Assembly: GCF_018873765.1 (NCBI RefSeq)
Contig: NC_057920.1
Span: 6,461,307-6,525,306 of the forward strand
DNA: 64,000 bases
Direction of reading: 5' to 3'
Source: Telopea speciosissima
Taxonomy: Eukaryota > Streptophyta > Magnoliopsida > Proteales > Proteaceae
The position numbers and the translations under genes were made by a program. Shown here piece after piece: positions 1 to 12,300 of this stretch; the first letter of the stretch is position 1; every line of letters starts with the position of its first letter. Under the pieces are notes generated by a model. That model was given only the letters and a program-made list of their open reading frames with translations. It was not told where the DNA came from and did no database searches.

Positions 1-3000
1 CCACTGCCGCCCTGTCTTGGGTCATTGACTCAGGTGCCACGGACCACATGACTGGTACGTCTCATTATTATGATTCCTATACCATTTTCTATGGTAAGGA
101 CAAGGTTAGGGTAGCTGACGGCTCCCTTTCCTCCATATCTGGTAAGGGTAATATCCCTATGACATCATCTATTTCACTTTCTTCTGTTCTTCATGTCCCT
201 AACCTTACTCTGAATCTTCTATCTGTGAGTCATCTGACTAAATCTCTCAACTGCTGTGTCACATTTTTTCCTTCTCACTGTCTTTTTCAGGATTTGGTGA
301 CGAAGAGGATTATTGGTAGTGGACGTGAGGAGAAAGGCCTCTACTTTTTTTATCCGTTTTTGCCCACAACTCATTCCTATGTGTGTGGTCGAAACGATAG
401 TAGTTCTGTGGATTCTGTTATGTTATGGCATCGCCGTCTTGGCCATCCATCTTTTGTTGTAATGAGGAAACAGTTGCCTCACTTATTTTCATCTATTGCC
501 TCTTCTCATGTTTTTCAATGTGAAACCTGTATGTTTGCCAAACATTGTAGGTCTTCATATCCTTATCATGGTAATAGAACTGTTGCTCCTTTTCATATTG
601 TGCATACTGATGTGTGGGGTCCTTCCCCTACTACTTCTTTATTTGGCTATCGTTACTTTGTGTCATTTGTTGATGATTTTTCACGTGCCACATGGACTGT
701 TCTTCTGAAGCATAAGAGTGATGTTTGTGATGCCTTTCAGAATTTTTACCAAATGATTCTTACCTAATTTAAGACCCGCATCAAAATTGTGCGTTCTGAT
801 AAAGGGGGATAGTATATGTTCGGTGGCCTACAAGCCTTCTTTACTACTCATGGCATTATCCATCAGCTAGCGTGTGTTGACACGCCCCAACAAAATGGGG
901 TTGCTGAGAGGAAAAATCGCCATCTCCTAGAGGTCACCCGTAGTCTCTTGCTTGGCATGCATGTCCCCCAACTTCTTGTCTGCGGCTCTTCTAACAGCCT
1001 CCTTTCTCATCAATCGTATGCCTACCAAGCTTCTTAACTACAAATCTCCCTTGGGCATCTTATCGCCCAAGGCCTCTGTTTTTTCTCTTCCTCCTAGAGT
1101 CTTTGGTTGTGTTTGTTATGTGCATGTTAACAAATCTGCTCGCACTAAACTTGATCCCAAAGCTCTTAAGTGTCTCTTTCTTGGGTACTCTTCTACTACC
1201 AAGGGGTACAGGTGTTATCATCCTTCTTCCCGCCGAAGTTTCATTTCCAAGGATGTTACCTTCTTGAATCTGTCCCTTTCTTTGTTCTTTCTCAGCATCC
1301 TCTTCAGGGGGAGAATTATGGGAGTGAACAAGCTACTGATGATTTCTTCCTTTCTCCTATACCTATATCTCCTTTTCTGCTTGACATTGGAAAACACAGG
1401 ACTGTAGATGTGGTTGAGATTAATGATCAACCAGGGGGGAATACAGATTGGGTTGTTGAAAGTGGTTCTGGTAAGGAGAAGGATTACCACATTACATACA
1501 AAAAAAGTGAAAGCTTACATAATACAAGAAAGAAGACCTACCAAGAGTCCTCTTCAGATCCAGATCCACATCCTGAGATTCATCCTTCTCAATCAGGTGA
1601 CATTCCATCTCCTCCATCTGATTTGGACCTTCCTATTGCTATTAGGAAAGGGAAAAGAACTTGTACTAATCCTATATCCCAGTTTGTTTCCTATGATGCA
1701 ATTTCTCCTACAGGACTTGCCTTTATTTCTGCTCTTTCTACTGCTTCCATTCCCAAAAATGTCATTGATGTTATGTCTGACCCAAAGTGGAGACAAGCCA
1801 TGTCTGAGGAGATGAAGGCACTTGAGAAGAATGGTACTTGGCAACTTGTTGACCTTCCCAAGGGACGTGTCCCAGTTGGATGCAAATGGGTCTACACAAT
1901 CAAGTATAAATCTGATGGCAGTATTGAGAGATACAAAGCAAGGTTGGTGGCCAAGGGGTACAGTCAAGTCTATGGAATTGACTACCAGGAGACATTTGCC
2001 CCTGTGGCCAAGCATAATTCAATAAGAGTTCTTTTATCCTTAGCTGCCAAAAAAGATTGGCCCTTTTATCAGTTGGATGTGAAGAATGCCTTCCTTTATG
2101 GTGATTTGGAAGAGGAAGTGTACATGCAAACTCCACTAGGCTTCAAGATGCCCTCAGCTGAAAGGAAAGTGTGTCTCCTTAAGAAGGCTCTATATGGTCT
2201 CAAACAGTCACTAAAGGCATGGTTTGAGCGCTTCCGACAGGCCATTCTGAAGAATGGATATTCCCAGAGCCAAGCTAATCATACTCTCTTTACCAAGCGG
2301 AGTAATGGTACAATCACAACTCTCATTGTCTATGTTGATGATATCGTGGTCACAGGAGATGATACAGCTGAGATAGGTAAATTGAAGAGCTACCTGGCAT
2401 AGCAATTTGAGATCAAAGATCTGGGTCCCTTGAAGTACTTCTTAGGAATAGAAGTATCAAGGACCAAGAAAGGGATCAACATATGTCAGAGGAGGTTTAT
2501 TCTTGACCTGTTGACAGAGACAGGGATGTTAGGCTGCAAACCAGCTAGCTCTCCTATTGAGCAGAATCACAAACTAGGAGACGATTGTGGTCCATCTCTT
2601 GTTGACGCAGGGAAGTATCAAAGGCTAATGGGGAAACTTATCTATCTCTCTATGACTCGGCCAAATATCTCTTATGCAGTGGGAGTTGTCAGTCAATTCA
2701 TGCATGCTCCCAAGAGTGGCCATTTGGATGCTGTGAATCGCATTCTAAGGTATTTGAAGTCCTCTCCAGGGAAAGGATTGTTGTATGCAAGGCACAACCA
2801 CTTGAGAGTGGAAGGCTTTACAGATGCCGATTGGGCTAGTTCCATTACAGACAGGAGATCTACCTCCGGCTATTGTACCTTTGTGGGAGGTAACTTAGTC
2901 ACATGGAGGAACAAGAAACAGCATGTTGTGGCCAAATCTAGTACCGAGGCAGAACTTAGAGCTATGGCACATGGAGTATGTGAGCTCATCTGGCTGAAAA

Positions 3001-3287
3001 GACTTGTTCAAGAACTGGGATTTGACACTGAAGGGCCCATGAGACTGTACTGTGACAACAAGGCTGCCATCAGTATTGCCCACAACCCTGTGCAACATGA
3101 CCGGACTAAGCACATTGAGGTTGATAGGCATTTCATCAAGGAGAAGATATACTCTGGCTGTATTTGTACTCCTTTTGTGAAGACTGGGGATCAGTTGGCA
3201 GATATCTTCACCAAAGCTCTTGGCTCTCCTCAGTTTAGTTCCTTCCTAAGCAAGCTGGGAATGCATGATATATATTCTCCAGCTTGA
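1..3287 (+). pseudogene. Ty1/Copia retrotransposon polyprotein, decayed, 5' end outside window
   Basis: The domains run in Copia order. A protease motif DSGATDHMTG lies at the very start. A GAG-pre-integrase zinc-binding region follows at about 425-560 (LWHRRLGHPS, then CETCMFAKH). The integrase core (HTDVWGPSP, then VDDFSRATW) continues to about 960 (TPQQNGVAERKN). Reverse transcriptase lies at about 1760-2500, with the YVDD box near 2332-2343, and RNase H at about 2810-3160 (FTDADWASS, STEAELRAM, KHIEVDRHF). The reading is broken by in-frame stops at 765-767 and about 808-810, frameshifts near 955 and 1270, and a TAG at 2400-2402 just after the reverse transcriptase; downstream codons stay in frame past that TAG. 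Gag and the 5' LTR lie left of the window. The element cannot be autonomous. Confidence 0.93.
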
Positions 3288-3566
3288 GGGGGAGTGTTAG
3301 AAGTCATGTAATAGGGGTAGTTTAGGAACTAGTCTATCACTAGTTGCCTTATTATGTAATTCTTCTATTTCTTCTTTATTTCCCTTGTACCTCCCTAGGG
3401 AGGTGGATGTAATTCCTATTAGTGATGATTAAATGAATATATGGTGAATGGAGAAGTTCTCTCCATTCACAATCGTTACAGCCCAATACACTCTTCTCTC
3501 TTGCTATCTTCTTCTTCCTCCAACCTCTTCCTTCTCTCTTCTTATTTCCTAAACCTATATTCTAAC
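3286..3566 (+). repeat. Polypurine tract and 3' LTR of the (+) Copia element
   Basis: A purine run GAGGGGGAG (3286-3294) overlaps the polyprotein stop and is followed at once by TGTTAGAAG, a usual Copia LTR start. The LTR is short, about 270 bp. Its right end is near 3566 (TATTCTAAC), which roughly mirrors the TGTTAGAA start. From 3567 the sequence is reverse-transcriptase code of the opposite-strand Copia element. The right boundary is uncertain by a few bases because the terminal CA is not preserved. Confidence 0.8.
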
Positions 3567-6500
3567 TACTTTTCCATCCTTGTGTTTGACAAACAAGGTG
3601 TGATCAACATTACTCTGCTTGTAGCCAAACTTGACCATTGCTTTCTGAAACCAGCTAAACCAAGCACAAGGAGATTGTATCAGGCCATTGTGAGACTTTT
3701 TAAGTCGACAGACCTTGCCAACTGTAGTAGATGAGTCAAAGCCAGGAGGGATGTCCCTGTAAACTTACTCTTCAAGGTCTCCATTGAGGAAGACGTTCTT
3801 CATATCTAGTTGTTGGAGATTCCATCCTAGGTTTGCGGCATAAGACAACAAGGCTCGAACAGAGTTCATCTTTGCAACTGGGGCAAAGGTTTCCTGGTAG
3901 TCAATGCCATAAGTTTGAGTGAATCCTTTGGCAACTAATCTCGCCTTGTATTAGGCCACAGTTCCATCTGCATTCTGTTTCACAATGAAACCCATTTGCA
4001 TTCAACTGGTTTCTTTCCCCTAGGACAGGGAACAAGCTCCCAAGGATCATTATTCTTCAGGGCCTATATTTCCTCTACCATGGCAGTCTTCCATTTGGGT
4101 CTGACATAGCTTCTTTCCAGCCCTGGGGGAAAGACTCATAGGAAACAAAATTAGAAATGGGGTGCTGAGTACATGATCTAACTCCTTTTTTGACAGCACT
4201 AGAGCGATCATCAATAGACGAAGAAGGAGAAAGGTTACCTGACGTGTATTCAAGAGCCGGCTCAGGAGGTGTAGGAGGACATGGTAAGGTGGAAGCAGGA
4301 GCAGCTTCCTCTTGGCGACGAGAACAATGAACATAGGCAATAAATTCTTTTCTGCCAGTTACCTAAGCAGTCTCCCCTGAAGATTGAAGAGGAATGGTAT
4401 CAATGACAAGAAGAGGCATCTCTTCCTGAAGATTACTCTCCCCCTGAAGAGATTGCGGATAAAATGGCTCATCTTCATGAAAGGTGACATCCATGGTAAC
4501 AAACAGCATCCTGGAAGGTGGGTGATAGCAGCAATATCCCTTTACAATGCAGAGTAGCCAAGGAAAATGCACCGGAAAGCTCGAGGGTCCAACTTGGAAC
4601 GAGTAGGAGATGAGTTGTGAGCAAAGCAGACACAACCAAAGACTTTAGGAGGAAGATGGGAAGCAAGAGAAGGGTCAGAAAGCTGACTGACTAGAGTTTT
4701 GAAGTCTAGAGCAGCGGAGAGGACCCCGTTAATGTAAAAGGGACATTGGTAGTATGCATAAGAGATCAAGCAACCTCATCTTTCAGGGATACTGTTTTGT
4801 TCTGGTGTCCGAACACAAGAAGTTTGTGAAAGAAGCCTATGATCATCAAGATACTTAAGAAAGGGACCATCTATATACTCTGTCCCATTATCACTGCGCA
4901 GGGCACGAACCTGGGCATTAAACTATGTCCGAACCATTTTATGGAAAGATTGAAAACAAGAACAGGCTTCGGATTTTGTCCGCAGGAGATACACCCAGGT
5001 TAAACGAGTGCAATTATCAATAAAGGTTATAAACCAACGATATCCACCCCAAGCAATAGTACGGGAAAGTCCCCACAAGTCAAAGTATATAAGAGAAAAA
5101 GGAATACTACTTTTATTGTCACTGGGCGGATAAGGAAACGAGTGTGTTTAGCCAGTTCACATACATCACAAAGAAAACTTCCCTGTGGACAATGTTTTAT
5201 TAAAGAAGGAAACAAATGGTTCAAAATAGGAAAAGAAGGGTGCCCCAAACGATGGTGCCACTTATGTAATTGCTGAAGATGACTGTCAGCCCGAAGAATG
5301 TGTGCAGAGATTGGAGGAGTTGTAGGACGGACATGATCCAAGTAGTAAAGGCCATCTCTCACCTTACCATATCCAATAGTTGCCCCGGTCACCAGATCCT
5401 GAAAGACACATGAGTAGAGAAAAAATGAATACTGCAGTTTAAGTCAACGGTAAGACAGTAAATGGAAAGTAAATTTGCACACAGGTTAGGAACGTGGAGA
5501 ACAAACTAAAGGGGTATGAGAGGAGAACAGGGAACAATTCTTTACCAGAAATGACAGAGAGGGATCCATCAGCAACTTGGACCTTGTCCTTATCTGAACA
5601 GGGGGTATATGTACTAAACATGTCCGAAGAGCTGGTCATGTGGTCCGAGGCTCCGGAATCTAGTAGCCAGGAGGGACTAGGCTGGGACGAAGCAAGGAAC
5701 CTGGCTAGGCAAGGTGTGAAGCTGAGGTGGAAGATGCCGTAGAAGGAGCAGCAGTACCCATCTGAGCCATCATACATTGGAGAGCCACTAACTGTTCTGA
5801 TGAGAAGGGTGAGGAAGTAGGGGCCACTGATGAAGAACTGTTACTAGCATCAGCCACATGAGCCTGAGAGCGTGTGGTTCCTTGTTTCCCACCATGTCCC
5901 CCTCCCTTGGGATGTCCATGAAGTTTCCAACAGGTTTCCTTGGTGTGATGTAGGCAGCTACAATAGTCAAACTTAACCAGCTCTTTACTAGAACCAGCCG
6001 GTTTGAGCCCATCAGGCTGAGGGGTAGAGACAAGAGCAGAGCGAACAGGATTGTTAGTCGGAATCATAAGGGACCAACGACATTCCTCATGCTGAACCAG
6101 ATTGTATGCCTCAAGTAGTGTAGGAAACTTGTCTCGGCTAAGAACCTGACATGGATCTAATCATACTCTGGGTTCAGTCCAGTAAGGAAGTCATACACGC
6201 ATTCCATCTCGCACTCAATCTGGAATGTGCGGGCATCTATGGGGCCAATCATGGAAACTGGATGGTAGAAGTCCAGCTGCTGCCACAGGTTGTTGGCAGA
6301 GTAATAGGCAGGGAGTGATAACTCCTTCTGCGTAATTTCCCAAACCTGCAAAGTTGTTCGACTGTGCATAGGTGTTCCGGACAGCATCCTATAATTCCTT
6401 TGCCGAGTTCAAGAGAACAAAACCGGGACTTATGGTAGGTTCCATGGAATTTATTAAAAATGACATGACAAGTGCATCACGAGCCATCCATCTATTAGCA

Positions 6501-7391
6501 GCCCCAGTGTCCGATGCTTTGGGAGTATCACCGGTTAAGTAGCCCAGTAGGTCATTGCCCAGAATAGTAAGCATACAAGCTCAGGACCAAGTGAGGTAAT
6601 TGGAACCATTCAACTTAGTTGGTCCAATTGGGAGAGTAAGGTTGTGGCAAGGGGTGCCCAGACGACCCACCACGCTACCTTCTACTCCACCTGTAGAGGT
6701 TGCTGAACTTTCCATAATAAAAAGGAGAGAAAGAAACTCACTGGATGAGAAGATAATGGTCCAAGTAACAACATAGAGGACCAATACTGTCCAAAGCAGC
6801 AAATAAAGGAGTCGGCAACCAAGAAATACTGATAGAGGCAGCGATCACAGCAGCCAGTAGCAGCCAAATATAGGGCAGATGTCCAGACAGGACCAATAGA
6901 GGCCTAGGAGCGACTGGGAGAAGCTTCCAGGAGCAGGCGGGGCCGGGCAAAGGGCGGCGAGAGGCCGACAGGGCCTGGTGGTGGTGTGTGAAGGTGGACA
7001 GGAGCAGTGGGGGCCCTTGAGTCCCTGTACGACGATGGAATGAGGCTGGGAAGCCCTGTGCGATGCTGGAGAGGAGCTTGGAAGCCCTGCGTGGCGGCAG
7101 AAAAGGGCCTGGAGTCTTGTGCGATGGAGAAGGGACAGAGAAGCCCTGCGAGATATGGTGGCGGTGCTGGGATCCTTGGAAGAGGTCCAGTGGTAATCAA
7201 AGGTGGGCCTGGAGCCCTAACAAAGGAAGGAAGAGGGCCAGAGGCCCTGGTAGTGAGTGGCAGTGGTTGTTGACGCCATTGCCGGTCAGAAGGTCAGCGA
7301 GTCAGTGGAAATTGCAAGTTCCTCTGCAATTTCCCCATAGTCAACTTCTTGCAAATCGATAAATTAATCTAATGCTATTGACTCTGATACA
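3567..7391 (-). pseudogene. Second Ty1/Copia element (antisense), decayed and split by the first
   Basis: Read on the minus strand. A leader starts with a primer-binding-like GTATCAGAGT (7390-7381). Gag starts at about 6712 (UBN2-like, motif GSNYLTWS). A zinc knuckle near 5935-5990 reads CSCLHHTKETCWKLHGHP, with the usual first cysteine replaced. A protease motif LLDSGASDHMT lies near 5650. The GAG-pre-integrase (WHHRLGHPS, CDVCELAKH) is at about 5170-5290. Integrase and linker follow at 4360-5100, and reverse transcriptase code runs down to 3567 (AMVKFGYKQS, then HTLFVKHKDGK). Many stops and frameshifts break it. The rest of the reverse transcriptase and RNase H are missing here; they should lie beyond the left window edge, on the far side of the inserted (+) Copia element. 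The 5' LTR, expected right of 7391, could not be delimited. Confidence 0.88.
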
Positions 7392-8372
7392 CATATATTA
7401 TGACTGCTGGCTGCTGCTTTGTCTATTCTACTCACTCTCTTTCACATTGTTTTACTGGTAAGTATTTAGACCCACTCCTTCTGTTACATTATTTTAAGCA
7501 TTGAAGTTGGCCAGAAATTTAGTATCTGAATGCTGTAGTTAGTTTTGCTGTTGGGCTTTAACTCTTGATGGCCTCAATCACTTGGGTTAGCAATTGCATA
7601 ATAAAAATCAAGTTTATTTTCCAACCAAATCTGCAGGTTTGTTTTACTGGTTTCAGAACATTGAAACTGAAGAGGAGCTAGGTTAGCTAACTTAGTTGAC
7701 TGACCTAGACTGACAGCCTATTTTTTCAAGACTTGTTCTAGTAGATTTGTTATGAGACCATTGTTATTTGTAGAGTCACATGAAAAGCATCCTTCATTTG
7801 AGATCTTTGAGTGAGAATGTGTTAACATAGCACACTGTGTTGCTGTTTTCAAGCATGTTTGGTCTTTGTATGAGGTCCTATCATTGTTATTATTTAAGTT
7901 GTTACATATCCACAAAAAAAAAATGCTTTTCTTTTCTGATAATAATACTAAGGCTAAGTTACCACTTGAGTTGAGGTCAAGGGTACTGTATGAACTTACA
8001 CTGTAAAAGGCCTTCTCACCAACCAGCAACAGTTTTCCCTATCTCGTTTTGTTTGGATCCATGTAGCCGACCCCCTTAAGTTGGGATAAAGCTAAGTTTG
8101 TTGTTGTTGTTGTTGTGGATAATTCATGTTAAGGTGAGTGATATTGAGTGCCACAAAATTAAGCAGTTCTTTGAACGATTTCGTCATTCAAACCCCGCCT
8201 TTCCAGAGAAAAACAGACAGAAGTTCTGCTAAAAGTGTCTCGCGTAAAAGCCAACTTACCGAATTTTTAGAACGAACTACTATCCAGCTGAAGGAAAGTT
8301 GTTATTGGAATGAGATATAAATTTGAGGGATTGAGAGGCAAACACAGGGGTAAAAGAAGAACGAAGTCGTAC
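7392..8372. other. Probable start of TRAPPC11 intron 1; no gene seen
   Basis: AT-rich DNA between the antisense Copia leader and the TRAPPC11 first exon. No exon similar to the next part of TRAPPC11 was found. The only recognisable item is an RTE LINE tail at 8051-8118. The 5' LTR of the antisense Copia element should begin here, but its right end is not evident. Confidence 0.5.
8051..8118 (+). mobile_element. RTE-type LINE 3' tail fragment
   Basis: The sequence GGATCCATGTAGCCGACCCC, followed by AAGTTGGGATAAAGCTAAG and a (TTG)n tail, is the 3' end of the RTE family. The same tail recurs near 13345, 14737 and 16140, and in reverse at 37715. It is a 5'-truncated copy of about 68 bp. Confidence 0.75.
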
Positions 8373-8710
8373 TTTAGATTTTCAAGATCGGTGCAGACCT
8401 GTAGCCACGCTTCAGGATCACCGGAGACCTGATCGGAACTAAACAAAGCAGCAACAACAGCTGGAACCCTGGTTCGATGCTTCAATAACCAATCTCTCTT
8501 CAAAATCCCATCGGGCTGACGACAATCTACAGTTTCCTTCTGCGTCCTACCCAATACCGGTATCTTCGAGAAATCCGGCAATGCTAAAGTATTGATTGGA
8601 GTTTGCTTTGAGTGAAGGTAACTTGAGATCGTTGGATGAAGCTCCGGACATCCTACCAAAGAAATCAGAGTGACTGGTGGAGTTTGAAGCTCTTCGGCAT
8701 AACCATCCAT
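8373..8710 (-). CDS. TRAPPC11: TRAPPC11 homologue (TRAPP complex subunit 11), first coding exon
   Basis: The exon encodes the first 112 residues plus two bases. It starts at ATG 8710 with MDGYAEELQTPPVTLI and carries the family hallmarks CPELHPTISSYL, QTPINTLALPDFSKI, KRDWLLKHRTRVPAVVAALF and WLQVCTDLENLK. These match the N-terminus of plant TRAPPC11 (ROG2 in Arabidopsis), a subunit of TRAPP tethering/Rab-GEF complexes at the Golgi and trans-Golgi network. The donor lies after CTAAA (GT at 8372-8371), leaving phase 2, and the reading continues only a few codons into the intron. The Foie gras domain and all other exons are not in the window, so intron 1 must exceed 8 kb and hold two Copia elements; otherwise this is an orphan exon. 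The frame is intact, which favours a live gene. Identity is confident; completeness cannot be judged. Confidence 0.85.
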
Positions 8711-9358
8711 TATTTTTTTGCTACAAGTAATGACTTAAATTGCAGCAACCGTTGTTCCTCGTTTGAAGTTCAGGTTCACTGGTAGAGCATTGAAATGGTT
8801 GCGAGCATATTTTTCGATCAGATTGATCGGATCTGAGGATGATCAATGCGATCCGAAACGAAAACCAGGTTCCATAAGAAGATTTTACGAAAATTATAAA
8901 TTTACCAAAAAACCCCCATTTCTTGATTTGATGGAAACGGTCAGAAATCGCTAATTTCGGTGTTGCATTCACGTTCCTTCCTCCCGCCAATCATGTACAT
9001 ATTACATGGTCTACATCTAAATAGTATAAAGTTGAAATAATTTAAAATGTGCTTAAATAGATTTTTTTTTAAAAAAAAAAAAAACATTTTCGAACAATTT
9101 TAATTTTATCATGGAAAAAAGAAAAAAAAAAAATAGTTCAACGAAGCCAATCTCCGAGAACGACGAAATCAGATGGAGAGGCTTCATCTCCCTCTTTCTC
9201 AGCACTTTTAATACGTCAAACTCGACCCAAGGAAGGGGAGCTCACGAACCCAATCACCTAATCCTCCCATGAGTTTCCCATGGCTACTCTCGGCTTTCTG
9301 ACCATACACAGAGAACAGCTCTGAAACACTATCCATTATCTGCATTCGATCATTCTCC
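8711..9358. promoter_or_regulatory. Divergent intergenic interval between TRAPPC11 and BIG1
   Basis: 648 bp separate the two start codons, which point away from each other. The interval must hold both 5' UTRs and both core promoters. CCAAT boxes are visible at 8987-8991 and 9147-9151, the first beside CCCGCC. A/T homopolymer tracts lie at about 9061-9085 and 9115-9133. No clear TATA box was seen on either side. It is a candidate bidirectional promoter by arrangement only. Confidence 0.6.
9269..9324 (+). promoter_or_regulatory. Two overlapping upstream ORFs before the BIG1 start
   Basis: ATG 9269 opens a 10-codon frame ending at 9301. ATG 9280 opens a 14-codon frame (MATLGFLTIHREQL) ending at 9324, 34 nt before the BIG1 ATG. 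If transcription starts upstream of 9269 they could reduce BIG1 translation. The transcription start is unknown and there is no evidence that the peptides are conserved. Confidence 0.35.
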
Positions 9359-12300
9359 ATGTCCTCTTTGCAGGTCTTAGGCGGAATCTCCCGCGCCGGT
9401 CACGTTCTCGGTCCTTCGTTAGACAAGATCATCAAGAATGTGGCCTGGCGGAAGCATGCTCAATTGGTTGCTGCCTGCAAATCAGTACTTGACAAGCTCG
9501 AGACCATCAAAGATTCACCTGATCCAATACCCGACACTCCCATCTTTGGATTTATTCCTGCAGATGCTGAATTCGTTCTGCAACCTTTAATCCTTGCTAT
9601 TGAATCGGCTTCCGTTAAGGTCATCGAGCCTGCGCTGGAATGCGTTGTTAAGCTGTTCTCTCAAGGCCTGATCCGCGGTGAGATCGATCGTCCCGAGAGT
9701 AATGACAATCCCTCTGTTTTGTATCGGTTGATTGATTCCATTTTCAAATGTGCCGTTGTCGGTGAAGATGGGATTGAACTTGCCGTGCTGAGGGCCTTGT
9801 GTACTGCTGTCCGGTCTCCTTGCGTATTGATCCGAGGCGGTTGTTTGATTCAGATTGTTAAGATTTGCTACAATGTGTATGTTGGCAGCATGAGCAACAC
9901 TAACCAGATCTGTGCCAAGGTAGTTCTCGCGCAGATTTTGATGATCGTTAATGCCAGGGTCGAGGAGGATTCGATGGACGCTAAGATTCGTGCTGTTACT
10001 GTTGGTGGATTACTAGAAGTGTCCGATAAGAGCCTGAATGATTGGAGTTTGATTCAGTCTGTTCAGACCTTCATTGAAGACATCGTCGAAAGTAGCCAAG
10101 GGGTCTCAGATTTGAAACTGTCCATCTCTCCGTCGCTTAAATTGCGAAATGGTCATGTTTCAGGGTCTACCGAGGAGGGGAAAGGTGAATTTGGTGATGG
10201 AGAGTCAGTTGATCGGGAAGGATCGAGTTGTGGAAGTAAGATCCGAGAAGACGGATTTCTTCTATTCAAAAACTTGTGCAAGTTCTCGTTGAAGTTTCCA
10301 ACGCAGGAGAATCCTGAGGACCAAGTTCTATTGAGGGGGAAAGTTTTGTCCTTGGAACTGCTAAAGGTTGCAATGGATCACGCCAGTTCATTTTGGCGAA
10401 CAGACGAGAGGCAAGTCTTCTTATGCTATTGAGCAACCTTTGAGCTTTCTGGTGTTACGTGTTGCTTCTCCTGACACTGATATTATTTATTTTGAAATTC
10501 GAAATATAATATAAATTTCTCTTGTAGTTATTGTGACTTGTTGATCTTTTGGCTTATAACATCTTAGGCTACTCTTTTTTATTTTTTTTCCCCAGAAAAA
10601 TAATATATGATCAAATCCAGCAAGTGAGGATCTCTATTATCTGTTTAGGGAAAAGCTACAAATCAACATAACAACAAGCACCAAGTAAAATTTGCTGTTG
10701 ATAAGCAAAAAAACTTATGCTTAATTCTGTCAGTCTATTAAAAAAACTTAAGAATGAATGGTTATCAACTGCATCTTGGTGCAAACCACAAGGAGGGTGG
10801 AAGAACTGTTAGTTCTACTGTCTACATTTCCTTCCAGTACCTATTATCACTTAAATGGAATTAGGTTTTCTCCATGGGTTGACCTTTGCTGGACCAAACT
10901 TGCGGCCTTCTTTGCCCATCAGCTTTGCTGTTTTTGGCTTTCTTGAGTTTCTTCTTGCCTCAAGCTATGTTAATATCCTTCCCAAGGAACACAACTTTTA
11001 CCAGATCCAGTTCTGAACTTCATTGCAAAATCATGCACCAAGGGAATTTATCATTTTATACTGTACCTTGACATGTGCATGTTGGCAAGCCCTTTCTGGC
11101 CCAACATGCTCTATTTGGATCCCCGTCTCGATCTCTTTGTTTGTCAATGGGATTGAGACATTTTTCTATCAAAAGAAATAGGATTGGGACATTTTTTTTG
11201 TTATATAAAAGGTGAAAAGACTCAACCTATTACTATCTTTACTATATCCTGTTACAATTTATAGTTGGGGAAGGTAATATTTTTGGCATGGGTTTCGGAT
11301 AACATGAGCATCAATGCATCATTTGAAGTGAATTTATTAGTAGTTCCACATCACCACTACTTCCTTTCAAGTTTGGCAATTATCGACTTATTGTATTGAA
11401 AATATCGATCAAAGTTGTTAACTGAAATATTTCTGAAGCTCCATGTTTAATGGAAGCCAGTTAAGTACCATGTTAATTCAATGAAAATTAAGTAAGGTGG
11501 ACATAGTTGGTTTCAATAGAGGTATGGAAGAGCTTAGGAATGTAACAACTCTAGCAAAGTTCTTTCGAAACCAAAACGAAATGCTAGTCATTCACTAGAA
11601 ATTCTAGATTTCGGCGAAGTTTCAACTTAATTTACTGAAACTTAGAAACATTTCTCGTATACAAAAGCATCCAACAAATTTCTGCTCATTTCGTCGAAAC
11701 TTTGAGCTTTCGTCCCTTTCATCAAAGAGCTCCAATGATGCTAGAAAACCTCCATTATTTTGGTAAAATCCTTCATTTTGTTGCTAAATCAAGGCTTGGT
11801 GGTCAACTAGGGAGCATCCACGTCAACATTTGGGTGGATTTAAAATACCATTTGGCCAAGTTCCCAAAATTTCTAATTAAAGGGGTCTAAGGATCAATTC
11901 TTGAGGGAAGGAATTAAAAGAGAAATTTTTATTAGTCCAAGGGGGTTGTTCAGTTGGCAAATACCAGCACCTCGCAAAGAAGAGGTCATAAGTTCAACAT
12001 AGTTGTAAAGGCGTCCAGGCACCTTGGTCGCCTAATTGGTGTCGCCTTGATTTTGGACCCTCTCCAACGCCTTGGGTTGCCTAGACGCCGTGACAACTAT
12101 TTGATTGAGTTCAACGCTCCTTGGGGCCCAACTATCCCAAAAAAAAAAAAAAAAAAAAAAAAAAAGTTCCCCAAATTTCAAAAATTTCACCTATAGGATA
12201 ACCTATGATTGACTTTGAGAGATCTTTTAGGCAGAGTATGGCATAGCCGTCATATTTCATAGAGTACAAAGCTGAACTACCACTTTGGGTGCTTTTTTTT

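Noticed and set aside
7007..7362. Two overlapping plus-strand open frames rich in Gly, Glu and Arg
   Set aside because: They lie in the leader of the antisense Copia element and reflect imperfect GC-rich repeats (GAAGCCCTG, GCCTGGAG); no protein similarity and opposite to the element's sense.
8138..8990. Plus-strand frames and an 89-aa minus-strand frame (8721-8990) around the TRAPPC11 start
   Set aside because: No domain or family resemblance; the minus frame lies upstream of the TRAPPC11 ATG in the probable 5' UTR/promoter and ends before it.
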